DNA of 64,000 bases from JBDOQU01 sp039839375 (GCF_039839375.1 NZ_JBDOQU010000005.1:124001-188000), one strand, 5' to 3'; counted from the first letter of the stretch, positions 17,292 through 26,476 are shown. The notes: generated from the sequence alone by a model not told the origin. Made by a program: numbers and translations.

Positions 17292-17320
17292 CCGCCGCCC
17301 CGCCCATCGCGGGGCGGCGG
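17292..17320 (+). promoter_or_regulatory. Intra-operon hairpin between aapJ and aapQ
   Basis: A perfect 12-base stem (ccgccgccccgc at 17292-17303 with gcggggcggcgg at 17309-17320) has a 5-base loop and no following T-run. Such hairpins commonly protect the binding-protein message or partially stop transcription, so that the binding protein exceeds the permeases. Confidence 0.7.
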
Positions 17321-17383
17321 TGCTTCGGGTCCAGAAAAATTTGATAAGTCTGCCGGTCAACGGCATTGCGGGAGGCTAACCCT

Positions 17384-18577
17384 TTGGCGGTTGACACCCA
17401 AGACAGCGCGCGAGACTCGACGACCACCACGCGGTTCTGGAACGATCCCAGGATCCGTTCGATCATCTACCAGATCCTGGTCGTCCTGGTGGTTATCCTC
17501 ACCGGCTGGTTCCTTTATTCGAACCTGGTCGCCAATCTGGCCCAGCGGGGAATCTCCACCGGCTACGGTTTCCTCACCGAGGAATCCGGCTTCGCCATCA
17601 GCGAACATTTCATCAGCTATTCCGCCGCCGACACCTACGGGCGCGCCTTCATCGTCGGCATCCTGAACACGCTCAGGGTCGCGGCGCTGGGCATCGTGCT
17701 GGCGACGATCATCGGAACCATCGTCGGCGTCGCGCGGCTTTCGTCCAACTGGCTCATCGCCAAGCTGGCGACGGTCTATGTCGAAGGCATGCGCAACATC
17801 CCGGTGCTGCTCTGGCTGTTCATCTGGTATGCGGTCATCACGGTCAGCCTGCCGCACCCCCGGGTGGCGATCATGCCGATCGAGGGCATCGTTCTCAGCA
17901 ACCGGGGCCTGATGTTCGCGGTGCCGGCGGATCATCCCATCCATCTCTGGATGTGGATCGCCTTCTTCGTCGGGCTCGCCATCACATGGTTCATCCGCCG
18001 CTGGGCCGCCCGCAGGCAGGCGGCGACCGGGCAGCAGTTCCCGGCCTTCCGCGCAGGGCTGGCGGCCATTATCGGCCTGCCGCTGATCGTCTGGCTGATC
18101 GGCGGCGCGCCGACCGACATGGACGTGCCGACGCTCCAGGGCTTCAACTTCGCCGGCGGCGTCACCTTCTCCCCGGAATTCGCCGCGGTTCTGTTCGGCC
18201 TCACCTTCTACACCGCCTCCTTCATCGCGGAGATCGTGCGCAGCGGCATCCAGGCCGTCAGCTATGGCCAGACCGAAGCAGCGAGCGCGCTGGGCCTCCG
18301 GCCGACGCGGGTGCTGCGGCTGGTGGTCCTGCCCCAGGCGCTCAGGATCATCATCCCGCCGACGACCAGCCAGTATCTCAACCTGACCAAGAACAGCTCC
18401 CTGGCTGTCGCGGTCGGCTATCCCGACCTGGTCTCCGTGGGCAACACGACGCTCAACCAGACAGGCCAGGCGATCGAGGCGATCAGCATCTACATGCTGG
18501 TCTACCTGACGATCAGCCTGAGCATCTCGCTGGGCATGAACATCTACGACAAGCGCATCGCGCTGGTGGAGCGTTGA
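17384..18577 (+). CDS. aapQ: General L-amino acid ABC transporter permease AapQ
   Basis: This 397-residue inner-membrane permease is of the His/Glu/Gln/Arg type. The long periplasmic insert before the core helices and the RGISTGYGFL segment are typical of AapQ. The binding-protein-dependent transport signature is EAASALGLRPTRVLRLVVLP near the C-terminus. The likely start is TTG at 17384, because ggagg lies about 8 bases upstream; another TTG at 17366 lacks a ribosome binding site. It is separated from aapM by one base. Confidence 0.93.
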   Translation: MAVDTQDSARDSTTTTRFWNDPRIRSIIYQILVVLVVILTGWFLYSNLVANLAQRGISTGYGFLTEESGFAISEHFISYSAADTYGRAFIVGILNTLRVAALGIVLATIIGTIVGVARLSSNWLIAKLATVYVEGMRNIPVLLWLFIWYAVITVSLPHPRVAIMPIEGIVLSNRGLMFAVPADHPIHLWMWIAFFVGLAITWFIRRWAARRQAATGQQFPAFRAGLAAIIGLPLIVWLIGGAPTDMDVPTLQGFNFAGGVTFSPEFAAVLFGLTFYTASFIAEIVRSGIQAVSYGQTEAASALGLRPTRVLRLVVLPQALRIIIPPTTSQYLNLTKNSSLAVAVGYPDLVSVGNTTLNQTGQAIEAISIYMLVYLTISLSISLGMNIYDKRIALVER

Positions 18578-18578
18578 C

Positions 18579-19694
18579 ATGGCTGAACCGATCATCAATC
18601 AGCCAATCCAGAGCGAGGAACGCCCGCCGACCTTGTCGGTAGGCCCGCTGGGCTGGGCCCGTCAGAACCTGTTCAACACCTGGTACAACGCGCTCTTCAC
18701 GGTGCTCGCCATCTGGGTGCTGTGGCAGGTCATCCCGCCGATCATCGACTGGATGTTCATCGACGCGCTGTGGGGCGCGGCCCCCTCCGACGCATGCCGC
18801 GTCGAGGGCGTCGGGGCCTGCTGGCCTTTCGTCCATGAGAAATGGCGGCTGATCGTCTTCGGGCTCTATCCCTATGACGAACAATGGCGCCCGACGATCG
18901 CGATGATCATCGCGATCACGCTCCTGATCGTCAGTTGCACGCCGAAATTCTGGCCCTACTGGCGCTGGCTGATCGCGGGCTGGATCGTCGCCTGGTTCGT
19001 CATCCTGATGCTGATGCAGGGCGGGGTCTTCGGCCTGGAAGTCGTCTACACCACCCGCTGGGGCGGCCTGCCGCTGACCGTCGGCCTGTCGGTGATCGGC
19101 CTGGTGCTGGCTTTCCCGCTGAGCATCCTGCTGGCGCTGGGGCGGCGGTCGAACATGCCGGCCATCAAGACCATCTGCGTCGCCTATATCGAGCTGATCC
19201 GCGGCGTGCCGCTGATCACGGTCCTGTTCATGGCGTCGCTGCTGTTCCCGCTGTTCATGCCGGTCGGCACGGATATCGACAATCTGCTGCGCGCCCAGAT
19301 CGGCCTGATCCTGTTCGCCGCCGCCTATCTGGCCGAGGTCGTCAGGGGCGGCCTGCAGGCGATCCCCAAGGGCCAGTACGAAGCCGCCGACAGCCTCGGC
19401 CTGACATACTGGCAGAAGACCCGGCTGATCGTGCTGCCCCAGGCGCTGCGGATATCGATTCCGCCCCTGGTGAACACCTTCATCGGGTTCTTCAAGGACA
19501 CCTCGCTGGTCATCATCATCGGGCTGTTCGATCTTCTGGGCGCGGCCAAGGCGGCGCTGACCGATCCGGCGTGGCGGGGCTTCTACAAGGAAGCCTACAT
19601 CTTCACCGCGCTTCTCTACTTCATCTTCTGCTTCTCCATGTCCCGCTACAGCCAGCATCTGGAGAAACGAACCAATGTCGGCACCCGCCGCTAG
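18579..19694 (+). CDS. aapM: General L-amino acid ABC transporter permease AapM
   Basis: This 371-residue permease is the partner of AapQ. The cysteine-bearing periplasmic loop CRVEGVGACWPFV and the motif EAADSLGLTYWQKTRLIVLP identify it. It has several hydrophobic helices from about residue 35 and a C-terminal core of five. Its ATG directly follows the aapQ stop, so translation is probably coupled. Confidence 0.94.
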   Translation: MAEPIINQPIQSEERPPTLSVGPLGWARQNLFNTWYNALFTVLAIWVLWQVIPPIIDWMFIDALWGAAPSDACRVEGVGACWPFVHEKWRLIVFGLYPYDEQWRPTIAMIIAITLLIVSCTPKFWPYWRWLIAGWIVAWFVILMLMQGGVFGLEVVYTTRWGGLPLTVGLSVIGLVLAFPLSILLALGRRSNMPAIKTICVAYIELIRGVPLITVLFMASLLFPLFMPVGTDIDNLLRAQIGLILFAAAYLAEVVRGGLQAIPKGQYEAADSLGLTYWQKTRLIVLPQALRISIPPLVNTFIGFFKDTSLVIIIGLFDLLGAAKAALTDPAWRGFYKEAYIFTALLYFIFCFSMSRYSQHLEKRTNVGTRR

Positions 19695-19709
19695 GGAGAC
19701 CACTTGTCC

Positions 19710-20492
19710 ATGACCGCAACAGCAAACGCCGCCCGGCAGGATGAATCCCAGGCCAAGGATCCGGTCATCCAGCTCCAGAAGGTCAATAAATGGTTCGGGG
19801 AGTTCCATGTCCTGAAGGACATCGACCTCTCCGTCGACCAGGGGGAGAAGATCGTCATCTGCGGGCCGTCAGGGTCCGGCAAGTCGACGATGATCCGCTG
19901 CATCAACGCGCTGGAGGAACATCAGAAGGGCCGTATCTATGTCGACGGCATCACGCTGACGAACGACCTGAAGAACATCGACGCCATCCGGTCGGAAGTC
20001 GGCATGGTGTTCCAGCAGTTCAACCTGTTCCCGCATCTGACGGTGCTGGAGAACCTGACCCTCGCCCCGATCTGGGTCCGCAAGACCCCGAAGAAGGAGG
20101 CCGAGGAGACGGCGATGTACTATCTGGAGCGGGTGAAGATCCCCGAACAGGCGAACAAATATCCGGGGCAGCTTTCCGGCGGCCAGCAGCAGCGCGTGGC
20201 GATCGCCCGCTCTCTGTGCATGAAGCCCAAGATCATGCTGTTCGACGAGCCGACCTCGGCGCTGGATCCGGAGATGATCAAGGAGGTGCTGGACACCATG
20301 ATCGAACTGGCGGAGGAAGGCATGACCATGCTTTGCGTGACCCATGAGATGGGCTTCGCGCGGCAGGTCGCCAACCGCGTCATCTTCATGGATTACGGCC
20401 AGATCGTCGAACAGAACGATCCGGAATCCTTCTTCAACAACCCGAAGTCCGATCGCACGAAGCTGTTCCTGAGCCAGGTGCTCGGCCACTGA
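19710..20492 (+). CDS. aapP: General L-amino acid ABC transporter ATP-binding protein
   Basis: This ABC ATPase is about 260 residues long, with Walker A GPSGSGKST, Q-loop VFQQFNLFPHLTVLEN, signature LSGGQQQRVAIARSL and Walker B IMLFDEPTSALDP, as in polar amino acid transporters. It ends the aapJQMP operon. The ATG at 19710 is used here. A TTG 6 bases upstream has slightly better spacing to gggag (19694-19698), so the N-terminus is uncertain by two residues. A decayed hairpin repeat lies just after the stop. Confidence 0.95.
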   Translation: MTATANAARQDESQAKDPVIQLQKVNKWFGEFHVLKDIDLSVDQGEKIVICGPSGSGKSTMIRCINALEEHQKGRIYVDGITLTNDLKNIDAIRSEVGMVFQQFNLFPHLTVLENLTLAPIWVRKTPKKEAEETAMYYLERVKIPEQANKYPGQLSGGQQQRVAIARSLCMKPKIMLFDEPTSALDPEMIKEVLDTMIELAEEGMTMLCVTHEMGFARQVANRVIFMDYGQIVEQNDPESFFNNPKSDRTKLFLSQVLGH

Positions 20493-20501
20493 TCCGGCTC
20501 T

Positions 20502-20540
20502 CCCCTCATCCTCCGGCTGCTAACCTGGGTGGGTGAGGGG
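20502..20540. repeat. Decayed family-2 repeat, possible terminator of the aap operon
   Basis: cccctcatcc (20502-20511) pairs with gggtgagggg (20531-20540) with one wobble, leaving a long loop. The sequence resembles the outer arms of the family-2 repeat. It lies between the convergent aapP and GNAT genes, where a terminator is expected. Confidence 0.5.
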
Positions 20541-20542
20541 CG

Positions 20543-21121
20543 TCAGGCCCCGCCGATCGGCACGTGCGGCGCGGTGGTCATGGGCACGATTCCGGACAGC
20601 CGCGGATCGGCCCGCGTGATCTTTTCCTGCCGGACGGGGACGAAGCCCGCGCGCTGGTAGAGCGCCAGCGCCTTGGGGTGGTCCAGCGTGCAGGTCTGGA
20701 CGAACAGCTTCTCCGGCTCGCCGCTCCAGGCCAGATCCACGCTCGCCTCCAGGAACCAGGGGCCGAGGCGGCGGCCGATGAACTCCGGCATCAGCCCGAA
20801 ATAGGAAAGCTCCACGCCGCCATCCAGGCGCGCCAGCTCGGCATAGCCGGCTGGAACGCCGGCGACATGCAGCACGTAGATCTCGACGTTCGGGTCGCGG
20901 ATCACCGCCAGCAGCCGCTCGTCGTCCAAAATCCGGCGGTCGGTCCACAGCCAGTTCTCGCCGACGCAATTATAGAGATAGCGGTAGAAGGACGCCGTCG
21001 GCTCCTCCGCGCGCAGGAGCGCCAGCTTCACCCCCGGATGGGGCAGCGTCAGGCGCGGCCGCGACCGCATCTCCAGATGCGTTATGGTGACGTTGAGCCG
21101 CCCCGATGCCCGCGCGCTCAC
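20543..21121 (-). CDS. GNAT family N-acetyltransferase
   Basis: This protein of about 192 residues has an acetyltransferase fold. EIYVLHVAGVPAGYAELARL and the acceptor-loop region GLMPEFIGRRLGPWFLEA are typical of GNAT proteins, and the C-terminal half has ALALYQRAGFVPV. The substrate is unknown. I use the GTG at 21121, which overlaps the sseA stop by 4 bases (GTGA) and continues a chain of similar overlaps in this operon. An ATG at 21070 is an alternative start. Confidence 0.82.
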   Translation of the reverse strand: MSARASGRLNVTITHLEMRSRPRLTLPHPGVKLALLRAEEPTASFYRYLYNCVGENWLWTDRRILDDERLLAVIRDPNVEIYVLHVAGVPAGYAELARLDGGVELSYFGLMPEFIGRRLGPWFLEASVDLAWSGEPEKLFVQTCTLDHPKALALYQRAGFVPVRQEKITRADPRLSGIVPMTTAPHVPIGGA

Positions 21122-22020
21122 GGCCGCCGCGCCGGGCCGGTCTCCGCCTCCAGATCGGGCCTCACGCCCCATTCGGCCCACGACCCGTCATAGAGCGCGG
21201 CGTTCGGCCGGCCGAGCATCGCCAGCCCCAGCGACAGGATGGCCGCCGTCACGCCGCTGCCGCAGCTCGTGACGATCGGCCTGTCGTCCAGCGGCGTACC
21301 GGCGGCGGCGAAACGTTCGCGCAGGCGATCGGGCGGCAGCATCGTCCTGGTCTTGGGGTCGATCAGCTGGGTGAAGGGCAGGTTTTGACTTCCCGGAATG
21401 TGGCCGCGCCGCCGTCCGGGCCACGTCTCATCCTCGCTGCCGTCGAACCGCCCGGCGGCGCGCGCGTCGATCACCGTCTCCCGCCGGGTCTGGAGGTTCT
21501 GTGCCATCTGGTCGACGGTACGGACGAGTTCCGGACGGAACCGCGCCGGGAAGCGCCCCGGCGCGCCCGTTTCGGCCTCACCGGCCTCGACCGGCCGTCC
21601 CTCGGCCCGCCATTTCGGAAATCCGCCATCCAGCACCGCGACACGGTCATGGCCGAACACGCGGAACATCCACCAGGCTCGCGCGGCGGTCATCAGCCCG
21701 TGCGTGTCGTAGACCACGACGTCGCATCCGCCATCCACGCCCAGCGCGCCGACCATGGAGGCGAACCGCTCCGCCGACGGCAGCATGTGCGGCAGGCCGC
21801 TACCGTCCGGCGTGCTTTCGGGATCGCTGATCGCGTCGATGTCGAAGAACCGCGCGCCGGGGATGTGGCCCTCCCGGAACTCCGCCTCGGCGTCGCGTTT
21901 CAGCGCCGGCATCATGTAGGTGGCGTCCAGGACCCTCAGCGTGGGCGACGACAGGCGTTCGGCCAACCATTCCGTCGTCACCAGGGGCTGCGTAGCGCCG
22001 TCGATCATCGGCTGCTCCAT
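21118..22020 (-). CDS. sseA: 3-mercaptopyruvate sulfurtransferase
   Basis: This 300-residue protein has two rhodanese domains. The active-site loop CGSGVTA in the C-terminal domain marks 3-mercaptopyruvate sulfurtransferase rather than thiosulfate sulfurtransferase. It moves sulfur from mercaptopyruvate, a cysteine breakdown product, to an acceptor in the cytoplasm. The start at 22020 (MEQPMIDG) overlaps the alaX stop by one TGA-ATG junction. Sitting directly below cysK suggests a joint role in cysteine sulfur handling. Confidence 0.92.
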   Translation of the reverse strand: MEQPMIDGATQPLVTTEWLAERLSSPTLRVLDATYMMPALKRDAEAEFREGHIPGARFFDIDAISDPESTPDGSGLPHMLPSAERFASMVGALGVDGGCDVVVYDTHGLMTAARAWWMFRVFGHDRVAVLDGGFPKWRAEGRPVEAGEAETGAPGRFPARFRPELVRTVDQMAQNLQTRRETVIDARAAGRFDGSEDETWPGRRRGHIPGSQNLPFTQLIDPKTRTMLPPDRLRERFAAAGTPLDDRPIVTSCGSGVTAAILSLGLAMLGRPNAALYDGSWAEWGVRPDLEAETGPARRP

Positions 22021-22742
22021 CAGGAATCTCCCGCCAGGGCGATGCTGACGCGGCGGTTCTGCTTGCCCTTGTTCTCCACCTTCAGCACCTCCAGCCGGCC
22101 GATCTCTCCCGTCCGGGCGACATGGGTGCCGCCGCAGGGCTGAAGGTCGACGGGCGAACCCTCGGGCCCGATCCGCACCAGCCGCACACGGCCGCTTCCG
22201 GAAGGCGGCTTGACCGACAGCGTCCGCACGAGCTGCGGCTGCGCCGCCAGCTCCTCCTCGGTGATCCACAGGGTGGCGATCGGATGATCCTCCGCGACCA
22301 GCGCGTTCAGCCGTTCCGCCAGCGCGTCCTTGTCGATGGCGCCGGCCGGCAGGTTGAAGTCCAGCCGGCTCTTCTCCGCGCCGATCTGCCCGCCGGTCAC
22401 ATCGCCCTCGATGCAGGCGCACATCAGGTGCAGCGCGGTGTGCATCCGCATGTGGCGATGACGACGATCCCAGTCGATCTGCGCCTCCACTTCCGTCCCG
22501 ATCTCGGGGGCCGTCGCGCCATCGGCCAGCCGATGGAGGATATCCTCGGGCCCGTCTCCCTTGACCGCCTCGGCCACTTCGATCGTCCCGCCGTCGAAGC
22601 GAAGCAGGCCGCAATCGCCGGGCTGCCCGCCGCTGGTGGCGTAGAAAACCGTCCGGTCCAGCCTGACCGCGCCGTCCTCGACTGCGGTGACGGTCGCGGC
22701 GCAGCGCCTGAGGGTCGGGTCATCGCGGAAAAGAAGGGTCAC
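22020..22742 (-). CDS. alaX: Alanyl-tRNA editing protein AlaX-type
   Basis: This 240-residue stand-alone editing protein is homologous to the editing and C-terminal part of AlaRS. It has the zinc/active-site motif HTALHLM near residue 101 and the second motif CGGTH near residue 203. It hydrolyses mischarged Ser-tRNA(Ala) (family knowledge). Its length and N-terminal beta-barrel match the AlaX-M type. It overlaps cysK upstream by 4 bases and sseA downstream by one base, so the three genes are tightly coupled. Confidence 0.92.
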   Translation of the reverse strand: MTLLFRDDPTLRRCAATVTAVEDGAVRLDRTVFYATSGGQPGDCGLLRFDGGTIEVAEAVKGDGPEDILHRLADGATAPEIGTEVEAQIDWDRRHRHMRMHTALHLMCACIEGDVTGGQIGAEKSRLDFNLPAGAIDKDALAERLNALVAEDHPIATLWITEEELAAQPQLVRTLSVKPPSGSGRVRLVRIGPEGSPVDLQPCGGTHVARTGEIGRLEVLKVENKGKQNRRVSIALAGDS

Positions 22743-23761
22743 GCCATGGTCTCCATCGGTTCCATCCAGTCGGGCGTCGGCAGCCCCTTGGATCGCAGGA
22801 AGTCGGGGTTGAACAGTTTGGATTGATAGCGGGTGCCGTAGTCGCAGAGGACCGTCACGACTGTATGACCAGGCCCCAGCTCCCGCGCCAGCTTGACGGC
22901 CCCGCAGACATTGATGCCGCTCGATCCGCCCAGCACCAGTCCTTCTTCCTTCAGCAGCCGGAAGATCATGGACAAGGCCTCCTCGTCGGTCACCTGCTGC
23001 GCGGCGTCGATCGGCGCGCCCTCCAGATTGGCCGTGATCCGGCCCTGGCCGATCCCCTCGGTGATCGAGCTGCCTTCGGCCTTCAACTCGCCCCGGGCGT
23101 AATGTCCGTAGAGCGCCGACCCCATCGGGTCGGAAAGGACGATCCGGATCGCCGAATTCCTCTCCTTCAGCGCCATGCCGACGCCGGCCAGCGTGCCGCC
23201 GGTGCCGACCGCGCAGGTGAAGCCGTCGATCCGGCCGCCTGTCTGCTCCCAGATCTCCGCGCCGGTCGTGGCGTAATGGCCGTCGCGGTTGGCGATGTTG
23301 TCGAACTGGTTCGCCCAGATCGCGCCTTTCGGCTCTGTCTTCGCCAGCTCCGCCGCCAGCCGCTCCGACACGCGGACATAGTTGCCGGGGTCCTTATAGG
23401 GGGCGGCCTTCACCAGCCTGAGGTCCGCGCCGCAGAGGCGCAGCATGTCCTTCTTCTCCTGGCTCTGGGTTTCCGGCATCACGATGACGGTGCGGTAGCC
23501 CAGCGCGTTGCCGACCAGCGCCAGGCCGATCCCGGTATTGCCGGCGGTGCCTTCGACGATCACGCCGCCCGGCTTCAGCGCGCCTCTCGCCTCGGCGTCG
23601 CGGACGATCGCCAGCGCGGCCCGGTCCTTCACCGATCCACCGGGGTTCAGGAACTCCGCCTTGCCCAGGATCGTGCAGCCCGTCGCCTCCGACGGACCCT
23701 TCAGCCGGATCAGCGGGGTGTTGCCGATCGCGTCGATGAAGCCTTCGCGGATTGCGGACAA
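22739..23761 (-). CDS. cysK: Cysteine synthase A
   Basis: This 340-residue PLP enzyme makes cysteine from O-acetylserine and sulfide. The PLP lysine is in NPGGSVKDRAAL, the substrate loop is VEGTAGNTGIGLAL, and the phosphate-binding region is CAVGTGGTLAGVG. The start is probably the TTG at 23761, since aggag lies about 7 bases upstream and family similarity begins with its third residue. It is somewhat longer than E. coli CysK because of an insert around KAEGSSITEGIGQGRI. It is the first gene of the overlapping cysK-alaX-sseA-GNAT group. Confidence 0.93.
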   Translation of the reverse strand: MSAIREGFIDAIGNTPLIRLKGPSEATGCTILGKAEFLNPGGSVKDRAALAIVRDAEARGALKPGGVIVEGTAGNTGIGLALVGNALGYRTVIVMPETQSQEKKDMLRLCGADLRLVKAAPYKDPGNYVRVSERLAAELAKTEPKGAIWANQFDNIANRDGHYATTGAEIWEQTGGRIDGFTCAVGTGGTLAGVGMALKERNSAIRIVLSDPMGSALYGHYARGELKAEGSSITEGIGQGRITANLEGAPIDAAQQVTDEEALSMIFRLLKEEGLVLGGSSGINVCGAVKLARELGPGHTVVTVLCDYGTRYQSKLFNPDFLRSKGLPTPDWMEPMETMA

Positions 23762-23827
23762 GGGTGTCTCCTGCTTCGGGCGGGGACGCCAAGGTAGCGT
23801 CCGTACGCGACCCGCATCAAGCCGCAC

Positions 23828-24439
23828 TCATGTCGCCAGCCAGCGCGCCCTAAGCTCCCGGCGGTTCAGCGCCAGCCATTGCAGCGCGATCAGGGTGAAG
23901 GCGTTCGTCGTCCGCTCCGGCACGCCCAGCCGCGCCAAAGCCTCCTCCGCCGGGATTATCAGCGTCCGGATATCCTCCCCCTCGTCGGCGACGCCGTGGA
24001 AGCCCTCCGCCGCCGGAGCTTCGACCCTTCCGGCAAAGAGGCGGACGACTTCGGACGAGCCGCCGGGGGAGGGCATGATGTCGGCGATATGCTCCAGCCG
24101 GTCGGCCTCCAGGCCCGATTCCTCGCGCAGCTCCCGCCGCGCCACCTCCTCATGCGTCTCGCCCGGCTCCACGATGCCCGCCGGCGCCTCGATCATCCAG
24201 GCGGGCTGGCCGGCGACAAGGCCGCCGACGCGGAACTGCTCGATCAGCACAACCTGGTCGCGACCGGGATCATAGGGCAGCACCGCCACCGCAGGATCGC
24301 GCACCAGGACCTCGCGCTCCATCTCCGGAGACCAGTCGCCGTCGAAGCGCCGGAAACGCAAACGCAGACAATCGATCTTCAGGAAACCGTCATAGAGACG
24401 AGTGCTGTCGTTTATCTTCAGTTTATTACCGTCGCTCAT
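23828..24439 (-). CDS. NUDIX hydrolase, ADP-ribose pyrophosphatase-like
   Basis: This 203-residue protein has a complete Nudix box with key residues G, E, REL and EESG between about residues 88 and 110. The context PAWMIEAPAGIVEPGE is typical of the ADP-ribose/NudF-type subfamily. It probably hydrolyses ADP-ribose or a related nucleoside diphosphate derivative. It lies 66 bases upstream of cysK on the same strand and may be the first gene of that transcript. Confidence 0.9.
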   Translation of the reverse strand: MSDGNKLKINDSTRLYDGFLKIDCLRLRFRRFDGDWSPEMEREVLVRDPAVAVLPYDPGRDQVVLIEQFRVGGLVAGQPAWMIEAPAGIVEPGETHEEVARRELREESGLEADRLEHIADIMPSPGGSSEVVRLFAGRVEAPAAEGFHGVADEGEDIRTLIIPAEEALARLGVPERTTNAFTLIALQWLALNRRELRARWLAT

Positions 24440-24469
24440 TGATAGTTCTCTTCAAGAAAAGAGGCGGTT

Positions 24470-24490
24470 CCGCGAAATTTATTTTCGCGG
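24470..24490. other. Hairpin in the NUDIX/peptide transporter divergent region
   Basis: CCGCGAAA (24470-24477) and TTTCGCGG (24483-24490) flank a TTTAT loop. It lies 31 bases upstream of the NUDIX start on the minus strand and could be a leader hairpin or an operator. The 344-base interval 24440-24783 otherwise holds only the candidate promoter at 24615 and is AT-rich for this genome. Confidence 0.4.
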
Positions 24491-24614
24491 CAGCGGTGTA
24501 AAGAGTCGTCTTCGGAAAGGTTGCCGTCGCAGGACGGACAGCGCGGAGGCGGTCCTGCCCTATCATCGAAAGAAAAGTAAAGGGGGAGGAGGCAGACAAA
24601 AAAGGGTTTTTGGT

Positions 24615-24643
24615 TTGACATCACCGTGCCCGGCCGAAATACT
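24615..24643 (+). promoter_or_regulatory. Candidate promoter of the peptide transporter operon
   Basis: A consensus TTGACA (24615-24620) is followed after 17 bases by AATACT (24638-24643). The leader to the ATG at 24784 would be about 135 bases. Confidence 0.5.
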
Positions 24644-24783
24644 GATAACAAGAATTCCATCCTAAATCGAGGGTCGAACATGCGATAGCCGCAGGTGAAT
24701 GCGGTTCGACATCATCGCTTTTACAGCGAATGTCCGGACCTTTCACTCGCCGGCTGCAAACCAACCAAAGCAGGGAGAAGATA

Positions 24784-26442
24784 ATGAACAGGACCGATCT
24801 GGGAAAAGTGCACGTCGCGATCCCCAAGCTTGTCGAGCAACTGGAATCCGGGAAGCTCGACCGCCGGGAATTCTTGCGCACCTCCACGCTTCTCGGCCTG
24901 TCGGCTGCCACGGCCTACGCCGTCGCCGGCAAGATCACCGGTGAGGAATTCGTTCCCCAGGCCCACGCACAGGGGGCTTCGGGCGGGACGATCCGGGTCG
25001 GCATGGCGGTCATGGACATCTCCGATCCCGCCGTCTACGACTGGTCCGAGAAGGGCAACCTCGCCCGCCAGATCATCGAACCGATGGTCAAGATCGGCAC
25101 CGACGACATCGCGCATCCTCTCCTGGCGGAAAGCTGGGAGCCCAACGACGACGTCTCGCAATGGACGTTCAAGCTGCGCCAGGGCATCAAATGGTCGAAC
25201 GGCGACGAATTCAACGCCGACGACGTGATCGCGACCTTCGAACGCTGGCTCGACCCCGCCACCGGCTCTTCCAACCAGGGCCGGTTCATCGGCCTGACGG
25301 TGACCGAGGACGGCACGACCAAACAGGCGCCCGGCGCGATCGAGCGGGTCGACGACTATACCGTCCGCTTCAACCTCTCCTCGCCGATGCTGGCGTTCCC
25401 GGAGAGCCTGGGCGACTACCCGGCGCTGATCACCCACCGCAATTTCGCCGCTGACGGCGCCAACCTGATCGAAAACCCGATCGGCACCGGCCCCTTCAAC
25501 CTCGAAAGTTTCGAGATCGGCGCGCAGGCAAGCTTCACGCGGAAGGATGACTATTGGAACGGCGCGGTCGCGCTGGACGGCGCACAGTTCATCGATCTGG
25601 GCTCCGACCCTGCGGCCCATCTGGCCGCGCTGAGCTCTGGTCAGGTCGACCTTCTCTACGTGCTCGACGTCAGCCTGCTTCCGGCCCTGCAAGGGATGCC
25701 GAACCTCAAGACCTATGAGAAGGTCACGGCGATCACCGGCGTTGCGCGGATGCGCACCACGGAGGCGCCCTACGACAATCCGCAGGTCAGGAAGGCCGTT
25801 CAGCTCTGCCTCGATCGTGAGCAGATCATGAACCTGGCCTATCAGGGCTACGGCACGGTCGGCCAGGATTACCACGTCTCCCCGATCCATCCGGGATATA
25901 CCGAACTGCCGCCGCTTGAGCAGAATGTGGAGGAGGCCAAGCGCCTCCTGGCGGAGGCCGGCCATCCGGACGGCATCGACCTGGAGATCAACTGCGTGTC
26001 CGATCCCAAATGGGAAAGCGACATCGCCGTCGTCATGGCCCAGCAACTGGCGCCGGCCGGCATCAGGCTGAACGTCAATATCCTGCCGGGCGGCACCTAT
26101 TGGGATCGCTGGACGACCTGGCCCTTCTCCATCACCCAATGGACGACCCGGCCGCTGGCGGTGCAGGTGCTGTCCCTGGCGTACCGCACGGGCGTTGCCT
26201 GGAACGAAACCGCCTATTCCAATCCGGAGTTCGATCGGCTTCTCGATCAGGCGCAGGCCACGATCGACGTCGAGGAGCGGAAAGGTCTCATCAAGCAGCT
26301 TGAAGAGATCATGCAGGCGGACGCGATCGCCGTCATTCCGTTCTGGTGCAAGATCTTCACCGCCAGCGCCCAGAAGGTGCAGGGCTTCGAATACCACTTC
26401 GCCCGGGAGATAACGTTCCACGACGTGTCGTTGAGCGCGTGA
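24784..26442 (+). CDS. Peptide/oligopeptide ABC transporter substrate-binding protein, Tat-exported
   Basis: This 552-residue solute-binding protein is of the family 5 type used for di- and oligopeptides. The N-terminus carries a twin-arginine motif, DRREFLRTS near residues 26-34, followed by a hydrophobic stretch, implying folded export by Tat. The family signature region includes KLRQGIKWSNGDEFNADDV. The ATG at 24784 is preceded by agggagaag. It leads an operon with two permeases and a double ATPase. Substrates other than peptides (opines, nickel, sugars) also occur in this family and cannot be excluded. Confidence 0.9.
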   Translation: MNRTDLGKVHVAIPKLVEQLESGKLDRREFLRTSTLLGLSAATAYAVAGKITGEEFVPQAHAQGASGGTIRVGMAVMDISDPAVYDWSEKGNLARQIIEPMVKIGTDDIAHPLLAESWEPNDDVSQWTFKLRQGIKWSNGDEFNADDVIATFERWLDPATGSSNQGRFIGLTVTEDGTTKQAPGAIERVDDYTVRFNLSSPMLAFPESLGDYPALITHRNFAADGANLIENPIGTGPFNLESFEIGAQASFTRKDDYWNGAVALDGAQFIDLGSDPAAHLAALSSGQVDLLYVLDVSLLPALQGMPNLKTYEKVTAITGVARMRTTEAPYDNPQVRKAVQLCLDREQIMNLAYQGYGTVGQDYHVSPIHPGYTELPPLEQNVEEAKRLLAEAGHPDGIDLEINCVSDPKWESDIAVVMAQQLAPAGIRLNVNILPGGTYWDRWTTWPFSITQWTTRPLAVQVLSLAYRTGVAWNETAYSNPEFDRLLDQAQATIDVEERKGLIKQLEEIMQADAIAVIPFWCKIFTASAQKVQGFEYHFAREITFHDVSLSA

Positions 26443-26476
26443 GTCGGCGTAGGTGGTAGATATCCAACGTGATCGC

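Noticed and set aside
24436..24681. An 81-residue open frame in the AT-rich divergent region
   Set aside because: It overlaps the promoter and hairpin region, has no ribosome binding site and shows no domain.
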